Origin: Gordonibacter massiliensis (ex Traore et al. 2017)
Lineage (GTDB): Bacteria > Actinomycetota > Coriobacteriia > Coriobacteriales > Eggerthellaceae
Length of the DNA: 64,000 bases
Assembly: GCA_900170005.1 (NCBI GenBank)
Contig: LT827128.1
Span: 868,001 to 932,000 of the forward strand
Direction: 5' to 3'
Both the position numbers and the translations under genes were made by a program. The notes under the pieces are model-generated. The model did not search any database, was not told the DNA's origin, and was given only the letters and a program-made list of their open reading frames with translations. Of the stretch, positions 46,719 through 55,097 are shown one piece after another. The stretch's first letter is position 1; each line of letters opens with the position of its first letter.

Positions 46719-47738
46719 ATGACCGAGCGGGGAAAAGACGAGCGCCCCATAGACGCCAGCCCGCCGTGCGGATCCCCTCGGCGCCTGCGCAAAACTGCCA
46801 GCGCGGCGGCGCGCGCAATTCGCTGGTTCGTTCTGCTGCTCGTCGCGCTTTCCGTTTGCACGATGCTCGCATTGTCCGCCTATGCCGCGCAGCGCGGGTG
46901 GCAGCTGCGGGTCGGGGCGTTTTCGGCGCTCGCCATCTTTCCCCTGGTAGGCGGTTCGCTGTTCGTTGCCGCGTGGTTCACGTGGTGGGCGAGGACGACG
47001 GATCGCCTTGCCAGCGTGCTGGGGGAGTTCGCGAAAGGAGGCGCCATCCTGCTCGTGTGGGTTGCGACGCTCATGTTGGAACTCTACCTTTTCCTCCTGC
47101 TCGGTTTCTCGGATATCGAGCACGAAGTCGAGTTCGAGGGGGAGCGGGCCGTCGCGGAGGTCGACGCCTTCCTCGATGTGAACGTGAGCTATTACGAGTA
47201 CCAGGGGCCTTTGTTCAAGGGCGCGTTGATCGGAAGCGAGTGGTACGGCAGCGGCGGTTACGATCCTTTCGAGTTGGACACCCTGCCCGAGCCGCGACGT
47301 CGAGAGCGCCGCGATGCGAACGGCGAGTGGACCGTCGAGCAGTTTGGAGAGGGGACCCCGGCGTCGCCCGAAGCCGCGCCGAGCGTCGAGGCGCCGCGCT
47401 CCGAGGAAGAGCAGGCGGCCGAGGCGCTGGCCGAGACGGAGGCCGCGTTCGAGGAAACGGGGAGCGTGTACCGCGTCACGGGGACCGTGACCTCGCAGGT
47501 TGGAGACGGTGGGTTCTCGTTCCGCGTCGACGACGGGCAGGGCGTGTTGCAGAACGGCGCGACGTACCAGGTAAGGGAAAGGGCGGACGTCCGTCGCCTC
47601 TTCGGCATGAAGGGTCTGCAATGGGGAATGGACGGGGTCGTCGTCGGCTTTTCCGAGCTTCCGACGGACAACGTGCTCCTCGCCGGCGTGATCGTGGGCA
47701 ACGACGACACCTCGTCGGCTTACTGGGAGAGCAGGTGA
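46719..47738 (+). CDS. Membrane protein of unknown function with C-terminal soluble domain
   Basis: 339 residues: about three membrane helices (roughly 35-57, 67-90, 103-127), an acidic region with SYYEYQGPLFKGALIGSEWY, a Glu/Ala-rich linker (about 195-245), and a beta-rich C-terminal segment starting VYRVTGTVTSQVGDGGFSFRV that could be an OB-like or SH3-like fold. I do not recognise a family. TGGAGTGA overlaps the ATG. It is followed by another small membrane-protein gene after 7 bases, so the two may be co-transcribed. Confidence 0.7.
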   Translation: MTERGKDERPIDASPPCGSPRRLRKTASAAARAIRWFVLLLVALSVCTMLALSAYAAQRGWQLRVGAFSALAIFPLVGGSLFVAAWFTWWARTTDRLASVLGEFAKGGAILLVWVATLMLELYLFLLLGFSDIEHEVEFEGERAVAEVDAFLDVNVSYYEYQGPLFKGALIGSEWYGSGGYDPFELDTLPEPRRRERRDANGEWTVEQFGEGTPASPEAAPSVEAPRSEEEQAAEALAETEAAFEETGSVYRVTGTVTSQVGDGGFSFRVDDGQGVLQNGATYQVRERADVRRLFGMKGLQWGMDGVVVGFSELPTDNVLLAGVIVGNDDTSSAYWESR

Positions 47739-47745
47739 TCATTGG

Positions 47746-48186
47746 ATGGAATGCGTATCTCGCGCCGCTCGCGCGGCAGCGGCGGCGGGAGTTTTTTGCT
47801 TGGGCGCTAACGTCGCGGCCTTTGCATTTTTTGCCGTTTGCCATAGGCTGGCGGTTGCGAACGGGTTGCAGCTTATGAACGTGGTGTACGACGTGCCGAT
47901 GTGGATTTCCGTCATCTCGCTTCTTGTCGTGGCTCCGCTGTGTGTTGCGGCTGCGTTGGGCGGAAAGCCGCAAGACTGGCGTTTGTTCGTCCTTACTTCC
48001 CTCTTCGCAACCGTTTTCGCACTCGTTTGCGGAGCGTGCGCGCTGGCTCGTGGCGAGGTGCCCGCCGAACAGGTCCTCGAGGACGGCACGATAGAGGTTA
48101 CGACACCCGTGTGGCTCGACAAGGATCGTGCCGCACCCGCCGATCCCGTCGGGCCGCTTTTCAGAAAATGGCGTCTCTCGGACTAG
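47746..48186 (+). CDS. Small membrane protein of unknown function
   Basis: 146 residues with about three helices (roughly 12-35, 45-70, 78-100) and a soluble tail (VLEDGTIEVTTPVWLDKD). It starts 7 bases after the previous gene; no strong ribosome site is visible, so coupling is likely. It ends one base before the convergent YaiI-family gene. No family recognised. Confidence 0.65.
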   Translation: MECVSRAARAAAAAGVFCLGANVAAFAFFAVCHRLAVANGLQLMNVVYDVPMWISVISLLVVAPLCVAAALGGKPQDWRLFVLTSLFATVFALVCGACALARGEVPAEQVLEDGTIEVTTPVWLDKDRAAPADPVGPLFRKWRLSD

Positions 48187-48187
48187 C

Positions 48188-48682
48188 CTATCCCTCATCC
48201 CGCAGCGCCTCGTCCACCAGGCGTTGGAGGTTCGCGACGAAGCGCTCGCGGTCGTCGTCCTCGAAGACGGCGGGGCCGCGCGTCCGGCCTCCTTGGCGGC
48301 GCACCTTCTTCTCCTCGTGGCGGATGTGCAGGTCCAGGTCGATGGTGGCCAGCGTGTACACGCGCCCGCGCACGCCGATGGCCCGCGCGCCGCGGCCGAG
48401 GGCCATGGCGGCCAGGCCGATGTCCTGCGTGACCACGATGTCGCCGGGCTCGAGCTCCTGCACGATGGCGAAGTCGGCGGCGTCGGCCCCCACGCCCACG
48501 GGCAGCGTGTCCGCCCAGAACCCGTCCACCGGCTCGCGCGGATCGCCGCGCCGGATGTGGCGCGCCAGGTTCTGCGTGGAATTGCCCGCGATGACCACGG
48601 GAACCCTGCTCTTGCGCGCGACGACGAGCGCCTCGGCGGTGACCGGGCACGCGTCCGCGTCGATGTAGATGGTGGGCGGCAT
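48188..48682 (-). CDS. YaiI/YqxD (UPF0178, DUF188) family protein
   Basis: 164 residues with the DUF188 pattern: TIYIDADACPVTAEAL at the N-terminus, PVVIAGNS, GADAADFAIVQELEPGDIVVTQDIGLAAMAL, and FEDDDRERFVANLQRL near the end. The conserved acidic residues recall PIN-like nucleases, but no activity is established. The start at 48682 is preferred for GGAAGGA just upstream; a longer frame begins at 48805 without support. Confidence 0.9.
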   Translation of the reverse strand: MPPTIYIDADACPVTAEALVVARKSRVPVVIAGNSTQNLARHIRRGDPREPVDGFWADTLPVGVGADAADFAIVQELEPGDIVVTQDIGLAAMALGRGARAIGVRGRVYTLATIDLDLHIRHEEKKVRRQGGRTRGPAVFEDDDRERFVANLQRLVDEALRDEG

Positions 48683-48918
48683 GGCGGATCGTCCTTCCGT
48701 GCGGTTTCGAAAACGGCGGGGGTTCCCTCGATTATACGGCGCGCGGGCGGCATCGCGGCGAATTCTAGAGGCTTTGTGCGGCTTGTGCGCCAACTTGGTT
48801 ATCAAAATGTGCGTAGTTCGTGATCGCTACGGCACGCACATATTCTACGACTATTTTTGAACCCGCCCAGACGGCAGGGAAGGCTTGGGCGAAGGTTCGA
48901 AGAGACAGGCGGAGAAAC

Positions 48919-50469
48919 ATGGCGGGCGAGAACGAATTGCTGGCGGTGGTCGAACGATGGGCCTTGGATCGTCCGGATGCGCCGGCGTATCGATCGGGCG
49001 ACGGGGCGGCGATGACGTACGGGGAGCTGTGGAAGCTGTCGGACGCCATCGCCGCGACCTTGTCCGACCGAACGGCGGATCGCGACCCGGTGGTGGTGCT
49101 CGGGCACAAGTCGGCGCTCATGGCGGCGGGCTTCCTCGGTTGCCTGAAAAGCGGCCATGCCTACGTGCCGGTGGACGTGGAGATGCCGGCTGCGCGGTTG
49201 GCGGACATAATCGGCCAGTTGGGCGAGCCCCTGCTGCTGGCGGCGGAAGAGGTGCCCGGCGCGCTACGCGCGATCGTGCCCGTGGAGCGCGCGATCGACC
49301 TGCGTGCCCTGGTCGAGGCGCGGCGCCCGGTTGCCGCGCTCCCGCCCGACCGCTCGTGCTGGGTGTCGGGCGAGGAGACCCAGTACGTCATCTTCACGTC
49401 GGGCTCCACGGGACGCCCCAAGGGCATCGAGGTGAGCGCCGACAACGTCGCGCGCTTCGCGGAGTGGGTGCGCACGTTTCCCGTCGTCGCGGACGGCGGT
49501 TGCGTGTTCCTCGACCAGCCGCCGTACTCGTTCGACCTGTCCGAGTACGAGGTGGCGGGAGCCTTGGCCACGGGCGGCTGCCTGTACGCCGTCCCCCGCG
49601 AGAAGGCGGAGGACGCGCGCGCCCTGTTCGCCGATTTGCGCGCGTCGAATGCGGAGGTGTGGGTGTCCACGCCGTCCTTCGCCGATCTCTGCCTGGCGGA
49701 CAAGGCGTTCGACCAGGACCTTCTGCCCAACGTGCGCCTGTTCTTGTTCTGCGGCGAGGCTCTGCGCCACGGCACGGCCGCGGCCCTCGCGCAGCGCTTC
49801 CCGCGCGCCCGCATCGCGAACACCTACGGGCCCACGGAGTCGACAGTGGCCGTCACGTACGGCGAGATCGGCGCGGCGGAGATGGCCGATCCCGCCCCGC
49901 TTCCGGTGGGCCGGCCGCGCCCGGGTACCGAGATACGCATCGTGGATCGGGAGACGGGCGAACCGTGCGCGACGGGCCGAACGGGCGAGATCGTCATAGC
50001 GGGCGACACGGTGGCGAAGGGCTATTTCCGCAATCCCGAGAAGACCGCCGCGGCGTTCTTCGAAACGCGCCTGTCCGACGGTCGGCCGGTGCGCGCCTAC
50101 CGCACGGGCGACGCGGGACGCCTCGACGCGGCGGGAGTGCTGCACTGCGAAGGCCGTTTCGACACGCTCGTGAAGGTGAACGGGTTCCGCATCGAGCTCG
50201 AGGACGTCGAAGAGAACATCGGCGCGCTGCCCTCCGTGAAGCAGGCGGCCGTCGTGCCCGTCGTGCGTCGCGGCCGCGTGTCGCACCTGAAGGCGTGCGT
50301 CGTGCTCGAGCCCCGCGCACGCGACGAGTTCGAGGCGCGGCAGGCCATCAAGCGCGGTCTTGCCGATCGCGTGCCCTCCTACATGGTCCCGCGCACGGTG
50401 AAGCTGCTCGACGAGCTGCCGCTCACCTGCAACGGCAAGGTGGACCGCAAGGCCCTCGCCGAGGCGTAG
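48919..50469 (+). CDS. dltA: D-alanine--D-alanyl carrier protein ligase
   Basis: 516 residues, an adenylate-forming enzyme that activates D-alanine and loads it on DltC. Motifs: YVIFTSGSTGRPKGIEVS (A3), NTYGPTESTVAVTYGEI (A5), YRTGDAGRLD (A7) and the final lysine NGKVDRKAL (A10). GGCGGAG precedes the ATG. It heads a dltA-B-C-D-X cluster with tight spacing (12 bases to dltB). D-alanylation of anionic wall polymers lowers surface charge and gives resistance to cationic peptides. Confidence 0.94.
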   Translation: MAGENELLAVVERWALDRPDAPAYRSGDGAAMTYGELWKLSDAIAATLSDRTADRDPVVVLGHKSALMAAGFLGCLKSGHAYVPVDVEMPAARLADIIGQLGEPLLLAAEEVPGALRAIVPVERAIDLRALVEARRPVAALPPDRSCWVSGEETQYVIFTSGSTGRPKGIEVSADNVARFAEWVRTFPVVADGGCVFLDQPPYSFDLSEYEVAGALATGGCLYAVPREKAEDARALFADLRASNAEVWVSTPSFADLCLADKAFDQDLLPNVRLFLFCGEALRHGTAAALAQRFPRARIANTYGPTESTVAVTYGEIGAAEMADPAPLPVGRPRPGTEIRIVDRETGEPCATGRTGEIVIAGDTVAKGYFRNPEKTAAAFFETRLSDGRPVRAYRTGDAGRLDAAGVLHCEGRFDTLVKVNGFRIELEDVEENIGALPSVKQAAVVPVVRRGRVSHLKACVVLEPRARDEFEARQAIKRGLADRVPSYMVPRTVKLLDELPLTCNGKVDRKALAEA

Positions 50470-50481
50470 GGGCGGGGCGCC

Positions 50482-51654
50482 GTGTCGTTCTACGCCGATC
50501 CGAGCTTCTTCATGCTGCTGGCCGCGGCCGTTGCGGGCGCGGCCTTCCTCGGCCTGCGCGAAAGGCCGCTCAAGCGCTACGGCCTGGTCGCGTCGGCCGC
50601 GTTTTTGGCGTGCCTGTTCTGCAAGGACCTGCCCGGGCTCGCCGTGGCGGCGGGCTTCACGGTAGCGGCGACGTTGGCTACGAGATGGCTTCTGGCCAGT
50701 CCCTCGTCGAACGCGCGCTTCTACGCGTCCGTCGGCGTCGTGCTCGTTCCGCTCCTTTCCGCCAAGGTGGGCGCGGTCTTCGACCAGAACCTGCTCGGGT
50801 TCGCGGGCGTTTCCTACGTCACGTTCAAGGCTCTGCAGGTGCTGTTCGAGGTGCACGACGGCATCGTCGGGAAGATGGGCGTTTTCGACTACCTGTACTT
50901 CCTGCTGTTCTTCCCTGTGTTCACGTCCGGACCCATCGACCGCTCGCGCCGCTTTCTGGAAGATGCGGACGCGGTGCGTCCGCGCGACGAGTACGCGGGG
51001 CTGCTGGCGCGCGGCATCCTCCTGCTGCTTGCGGGCGTCGTCTACACCTTCGTGGTGGCCGTGTGGCTGCACCGGTTCTACGCGCCCTCAGCGTGGGGTT
51101 CGGGGCCGTTCGTCGCGGAGCTGGGCGGGCAGGTCCAGACGGCGTACGTGTACGGGCTGTACCTGTTCTTCGACTTCGCGGGATACAGCCTCATGGCCAT
51201 GGGCGCCAGCTACTGCTTCGGCATCCGCACGCCCCGCAACTTTCGCGCGCCGTTCGCGTCGGTCGACATCAAGGACTTCTGGAACCGGTGGAACATCACG
51301 CTGTCGTTCTGGCTGCGCGACTTCGTGTTCATGCGGTTTTCGCGCCTGGCGCTTCGGCACCGTTGGTTCAAAAGCCGCTTGACCACGGCGTGCTGGGGCT
51401 TCGTGTTCGACATGGCGCTCATGGGCGCTTGGCACGGCCTGACGGCGGACTACCTGCTGTACGGCCTGTACCACGGCCTGCTTCTGGCGGGCACGGAGGC
51501 GTTCCAGAAGAAGTCGAGGTTCTACCGGGCCCACAAGAAGAGCCCCCTGTTCAGGGCGGCGTCCTGGTTCGTCACGCTGCAGCTGGTGATGTTCGGGTTC
51601 GCCCTGTTCTCGGGGCAGGTTACGATGCTCGTGAAAGGAGCGTTCCATGGCTGA
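50482..51654 (+). CDS. dltB: D-alanyl transfer membrane protein DltB (MBOAT family)
   Basis: 390 residues, polytopic MBOAT acyltransferase. The conserved NFRAPFASVDIKDFWNRWN region and the active-site His in MGAWHGLTADYLLYG are present. It moves D-Ala from DltC across the membrane. The GTG start lies 12 bases after dltA. It overlaps dltC by 8 bases. Confidence 0.94.
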   Translation: MSFYADPSFFMLLAAAVAGAAFLGLRERPLKRYGLVASAAFLACLFCKDLPGLAVAAGFTVAATLATRWLLASPSSNARFYASVGVVLVPLLSAKVGAVFDQNLLGFAGVSYVTFKALQVLFEVHDGIVGKMGVFDYLYFLLFFPVFTSGPIDRSRRFLEDADAVRPRDEYAGLLARGILLLLAGVVYTFVVAVWLHRFYAPSAWGSGPFVAELGGQVQTAYVYGLYLFFDFAGYSLMAMGASYCFGIRTPRNFRAPFASVDIKDFWNRWNITLSFWLRDFVFMRFSRLALRHRWFKSRLTTACWGFVFDMALMGAWHGLTADYLLYGLYHGLLLAGTEAFQKKSRFYRAHKKSPLFRAASWFVTLQLVMFGFALFSGQVTMLVKGAFHG

Positions 51655-51901
51655 GATCACGCACGAGGAGCTCGAGGGGCGGATGCTCGACATCCTGGAG
51701 GATATATGCGAGGACGACGAGGTGCGCGTCCGTCGCGACGAGGACCTGTTCGCGCTGGGCCTTCTGGACTCGATGGGCGCCATCGAGCTTCTGGTGACCA
51801 TCGAGGAGGAGTTCGGCGTGTCCATCGCCCCCACCGAGGTGGAGCGCGACGAGATGAACACGGCGAACCTCATCGTCCACCAGGTGGAGATCCGCCTGTA
51901 G
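51647..51901 (+). CDS. dltC: D-alanyl carrier protein
   Basis: 84 residues, a small acidic acyl-carrier-like protein. The phosphopantetheine attachment Ser42 lies in LGLLDSMGAIELL. AAAGGAG sits upstream inside dltB. It carries activated D-alanine from DltA to DltB. Confidence 0.94.
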   Translation: MAEITHEELEGRMLDILEDICEDDEVRVRRDEDLFALGLLDSMGAIELLVTIEEEFGVSIAPTEVERDEMNTANLIVHQVEIRL

Positions 51902-51916
51902 GCGGAGGAGCGCCCT

Positions 51917-53230
51917 ATGGCTTCGAGTCCTTCGGCATCCGCATCGAACGAGCCCGCCGCATGCGGCGCGCGCGACGGCAAGCGAGGCCGCCTGCTGTTG
52001 CGCGGCGTGCTGGCGGGCCTGTTGGCGGTCGTGCTCGCGTTCGCGGGCGCGGACGCGCTCCTCTTGCCGCGCCCGACCGACCACGATCCGGCGCGGCTCT
52101 ACGACTACGTCTACTCGGGCGTGAAGTCCGAGAGCACCGCGTTCACGCTGTCCGCCATGAGCGACGACGGCTACCTGGCGTTCGGGTCGTCCGAGTTCTA
52201 CATCTCGAAGGACAAGGTGCCCCAGTGCCCCCAGGCGGTGTTCGGCGAGAACGCGTGCGGTGTCGATCTCACCTACATCGGGGAGGCCTACGACCAGAGC
52301 TTGTGGCAGGCCGTCGCGGCCGGGGCCTATGGAAGCGAGGTCAAGAACAAGAAGGCCCTGATCGTGGTGTCGCCGCAGTGGTTCTTCAAGGGCAACGGCG
52401 CCCAGGACAAGTTCGCCTCCAAGTTCTCCTACCCCCTGTACCGGCAGTTCGTGGCGAACCCCCGGGTGTCCGACGAGACGAAGGCCTACGTGCGCTCCCG
52501 CGTGGAGGCGCTCGGCGCGGACGCCGCGCACGTGGCCGCCGCCAACCGCGACTCGGTGCCGGACGCCGCCAACGACGCGGCGTTCTCCTTCGCGGAGGAC
52601 CTGCGCGTCCGCAGCCGGCTGCCGCAGGTGATCGCGCAGTCGCCGCTCAAGAGCGCCGTGCGGTCGTCCGGCGAGCCCACGGGAGAGCCCGACTGGGAGG
52701 CGCTGCTGGCGCAGGCCGACGCGTCGGGGGACGCCGCCTGCACCACGAACCCCTACGGGGTCTACGACGCGTACTGGCAGGAGAACTCCCGGTACGACGC
52801 GGAGCGCGGGCAGGACTTCGCGCACGCCGACGAGGAGTACGCCGACCTCGCGTGCTTCTTGGACGTGTGCCGCGAGACGGGCATCGAGCCGCTCGTGGTC
52901 ATCCTGCCGATGCACGGCGCCTGGTACGACCGCGAGGGCGTCGACGCCGGCACGCGGAGCGTGTTCTACGAGCGCGTCCGTTCGATCTGCGACGATGCGG
53001 GCGCGGCCTATGCCGACTTCTCCAGCTGCGAGTACGAGAAGTACTTCCTGTGCGACACCGTGCATCCCGGCTGGCGCGGCTGGGTGCGCATCGAGCGGGC
53101 CTTCTACGACTTCGTCCACGGCCGCGACGACGCGTTTCTGGGCGGCGGCGCGTTCGGTTCGGCCGAAGGGCTCGAGGCGGCTGGCGATGCGGGCGCGTCT
53201 TTGGTCGGCGTGGCGGAAGGGGGCGCGTGA
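51917..53230 (+). CDS. dltD: D-alanyl transfer protein DltD
   Basis: 437 residues. It has a single N-terminal anchor (about 27-50) and an extracytoplasmic SGNH-like domain: YLAFGSSEFYISKD holds the Ser motif, and CDTVHPGWRGW and LPMHGAWYDREGVD are family signatures. It completes D-Ala transfer to the acceptor polymer. GGCGGAGGAG precedes the ATG. Its stop overlaps the ATG of the next small gene (ATGA). Confidence 0.93.
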   Translation: MASSPSASASNEPAACGARDGKRGRLLLRGVLAGLLAVVLAFAGADALLLPRPTDHDPARLYDYVYSGVKSESTAFTLSAMSDDGYLAFGSSEFYISKDKVPQCPQAVFGENACGVDLTYIGEAYDQSLWQAVAAGAYGSEVKNKKALIVVSPQWFFKGNGAQDKFASKFSYPLYRQFVANPRVSDETKAYVRSRVEALGADAAHVAAANRDSVPDAANDAAFSFAEDLRVRSRLPQVIAQSPLKSAVRSSGEPTGEPDWEALLAQADASGDAACTTNPYGVYDAYWQENSRYDAERGQDFAHADEEYADLACFLDVCRETGIEPLVVILPMHGAWYDREGVDAGTRSVFYERVRSICDDAGAAYADFSSCEYEKYFLCDTVHPGWRGWVRIERAFYDFVHGRDDAFLGGGAFGSAEGLEAAGDAGASLVGVAEGGA

Positions 53231-53403
53231 TGGAGCGGTTCCGTGCGGCGGTCGACGGCGCGCGGCGCGCGGTCGAGACGCGCCCGGCTCTGGCCGCCGC
53301 GCTCGCGTTCGCCGCGGCGGCGGGTCTTGCGGCGCTGCTCGCGTGGTTCGTTTTGTTCTCGGGCCTGAGCGGGCCCGTTCAATTCGTGTACAGCAATTTC
53401 TAG
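53230..53403 (+). CDS. dltX: DltX-like small membrane protein
   Basis: 57 residues: a charged N-terminus, one membrane helix (about 22-43), and the C-terminal sequence PVQFVYSNF. DltX proteins of Firmicutes end in FIYNEF-like residues that act in D-alanine transfer; FVYSNF matches that pattern. Its ATG overlaps the dltD stop, so it is translated with the operon. In Firmicutes dltX usually precedes dltA; here it follows dltD. The identification rests on size, topology, C-terminal motif and context. Confidence 0.75.
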   Translation: MERFRAAVDGARRAVETRPALAAALAFAAAAGLAALLAWFVLFSGLSGPVQFVYSNF

Positions 53404-53419
53404 GGCAAGGCGGCGATTC

Positions 53420-55066
53420 GTGCGGAAACGGGGAACGAAACGGGAGAGCGGCGGGCCGGCGGCCCTTGCCGCGGCAGGGTGCGCCGCGCTGGCGTTGGCT
53501 CTTGCATGCCTGGGGGTTCCGGGATGCGCGCCGGAGCCCGAACCGGAGCCGGATGCCGCCGCTTCCGCGTCGGACGCCGAAGGCGACCCGAGCGGCTTGG
53601 GCGACATGGGGGACGTGGCGCCTCCCGAAGGGCAGGAGCCGGAAGGCGCCGCACTTGCCGCGCGCATCGACGCGTACCTGGATCGGAACTTTCCCGCCAC
53701 GGGCGTGCCCGGCGTCGCCGTCGCCGTGGTCGACGGCCAAGACGTCCGCTACCTTCGCACGCTGGGGGACGTTCCCGGCCCGGACGCCCCGTTCGTCATC
53801 GGCTCGCTGAGCAAGTCCTTCACCGCCCTCGCGGTCATGCAGCTCGTCGAGGAGGGCGCGATCGACCTCGACGCCCCGGCGTCGGCCTACGCGCCCGCCT
53901 ACGACGTGCCCGCCGCCGTGACGGTGCGCGATCTGCTCAACCAGACGAGCGGGTTCGGGTACTACGAATCGCTTGCCGACGCGCGCGCAGGTGACGCGTT
54001 CGGGGAGTTCTCCTACGCGAACGCGAACTACGACTTGCTCGGACGCATCGTCGAGGCCGTGTCGGGGCAAAGCTACGCCGACTATCTGGACGGCCGGGTG
54101 CTCGGCCCCTTGGGCATGGCGACGTCGAGCGCGGATCCTGCCCGGGCCGCGGCGTTCGGCATGGCGCCGGGGCATCGCGCCTGGTTCGGCGTTCCCGTGG
54201 CGGACGGCTTCGTGCACGGTTCGAGCGACGAGGCATGGGGCGCGGCTCCGTCGGGCTACGTGGCGTCCAGCGTCGAGGACATGGCGCGCTACCTGCAGAT
54301 GTACCTGAACGGCGGCGTGGGTGCGAACGGGGCGCGCGTGCTGTCGCCCGAGGGCGTGGCGAGCATGTTCCTCGACCGCGTGCCCGACCCCGAAGGCGAC
54401 ACGTACTACGGCATGGGGTGGACGTCGTTTTGCTGGGACGACGGCGAGCTCGTGCTGTCGCACGACGGCCAGGTGGAGAACTACGTGGCCAGCATGTGCC
54501 TGCTGCCCGAGCGCGACCTGGGCGTGGTGGTGCTGGGGGACGCGAGCGACCACGCCGGGGGAGACGGCCTGTTCTTCGACATGGCGAGCGGCGTGGTGGC
54601 GGCGGCGGTGGGCGCGGACCCCGAGCCGGTGGACGCCGCCTGGGTGTGGCGGGCGCACCAGCGCGACGACGTGCTGTACCTGAGCGTTTCGCTGGCCTGC
54701 GCCCTGCCGCTCGTCACGCTTCCGCGGTGGGCCGCGCGCAGGGGGGACGGGTCGGCATCGCGCTCCTTTGGCGGGGGGGACGGGTCGGCATCGCGCTCCT
54801 TTGGCGGGCGGGGGAGGAGCGCGCGCGTCGTGCGCGCCGTCCTGCTGCACGTCGTCGCGCCTCTGGTCCTGCTCGCGTTGCCGTTCGCTTGGGGCGTTCC
54901 CTGGCGCGACCTGCTCGCGTTCGCTCCCGACGTGTCGGCCGTGCTTCTGGTTTGCGCGGCGCTGCTCGTCGTCGCAGGGGTTGCGAAACCGATGCTCGTC
55001 GCCAAAGGCTCGCGCGACGACGGTCCTCGCAACGACCCCGCTGTGAAAAACACGCATGCGGTATAA
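53420..55066 (+). CDS. Membrane serine hydrolase of the beta-lactamase/penicillin-binding family
   Basis: 548 residues. The N-terminus has a lipobox-like VPGC (Cys36). A class C beta-lactamase-type domain follows, with Ser129-x-x-Lys132 (SLSKS), Tyr199-x-Asn201 (YAN) and His348-x-Gly (HDGQ). The C-terminus has about three membrane helices. A linker holds two tandem copies of GDGSASRSFGG. The GTG start is 16 bases after the DltX-like gene, so it probably belongs to the dlt operon. It could remove D-alanine or act on D-Ala peptides (like the D-aminopeptidase/FmtA group); this is inferred from fold and position. Confidence 0.87.
   Translation: MRKRGTKRESGGPAALAAAGCAALALALACLGVPGCAPEPEPEPDAAASASDAEGDPSGLGDMGDVAPPEGQEPEGAALAARIDAYLDRNFPATGVPGVAVAVVDGQDVRYLRTLGDVPGPDAPFVIGSLSKSFTALAVMQLVEEGAIDLDAPASAYAPAYDVPAAVTVRDLLNQTSGFGYYESLADARAGDAFGEFSYANANYDLLGRIVEAVSGQSYADYLDGRVLGPLGMATSSADPARAAAFGMAPGHRAWFGVPVADGFVHGSSDEAWGAAPSGYVASSVEDMARYLQMYLNGGVGANGARVLSPEGVASMFLDRVPDPEGDTYYGMGWTSFCWDDGELVLSHDGQVENYVASMCLLPERDLGVVVLGDASDHAGGDGLFFDMASGVVAAAVGADPEPVDAAWVWRAHQRDDVLYLSVSLACALPLVTLPRWAARRGDGSASRSFGGGDGSASRSFGGRGRSARVVRAVLLHVVAPLVLLALPFAWGVPWRDLLAFAPDVSAVLLVCAALLVVAGVAKPMLVAKGSRDDGPRNDPAVKNTHAV
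54746..54811 (+). repeat. In-frame tandem duplication of 33 bases
   Basis: Two adjacent copies with a 33-base period starting at 54746 and 54779, each encoding GDGSASRSFGG, in the linker of the serine hydrolase. A likely site of slippage length variation. Confidence 0.85.
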
Positions 55067-55085
55067 AACATCCGTACGTTTTTGG

Positions 55086-55097
55086 TATACTGCACGC
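55086..55097 (+). promoter_or_regulatory. -10 box abutting the pcrA-like start
   Basis: TATACT (55086-55091) lies 6 nt before the ATG at 55098 with no Shine-Dalgarno, suggesting a leaderless transcript. Confidence 0.5.

Noticed and set aside
46359-46722. Small open frames in the gap before the unknown membrane protein gene
   Set aside because: They mostly translate the inverted repeats and have no ribosome sites or similarity.
54746-54811. Direct repeats resembling CRISPR units
   Set aside because: Only two contiguous in-frame copies exist, with no spacers and no cas genes; it is a coding tandem duplication.
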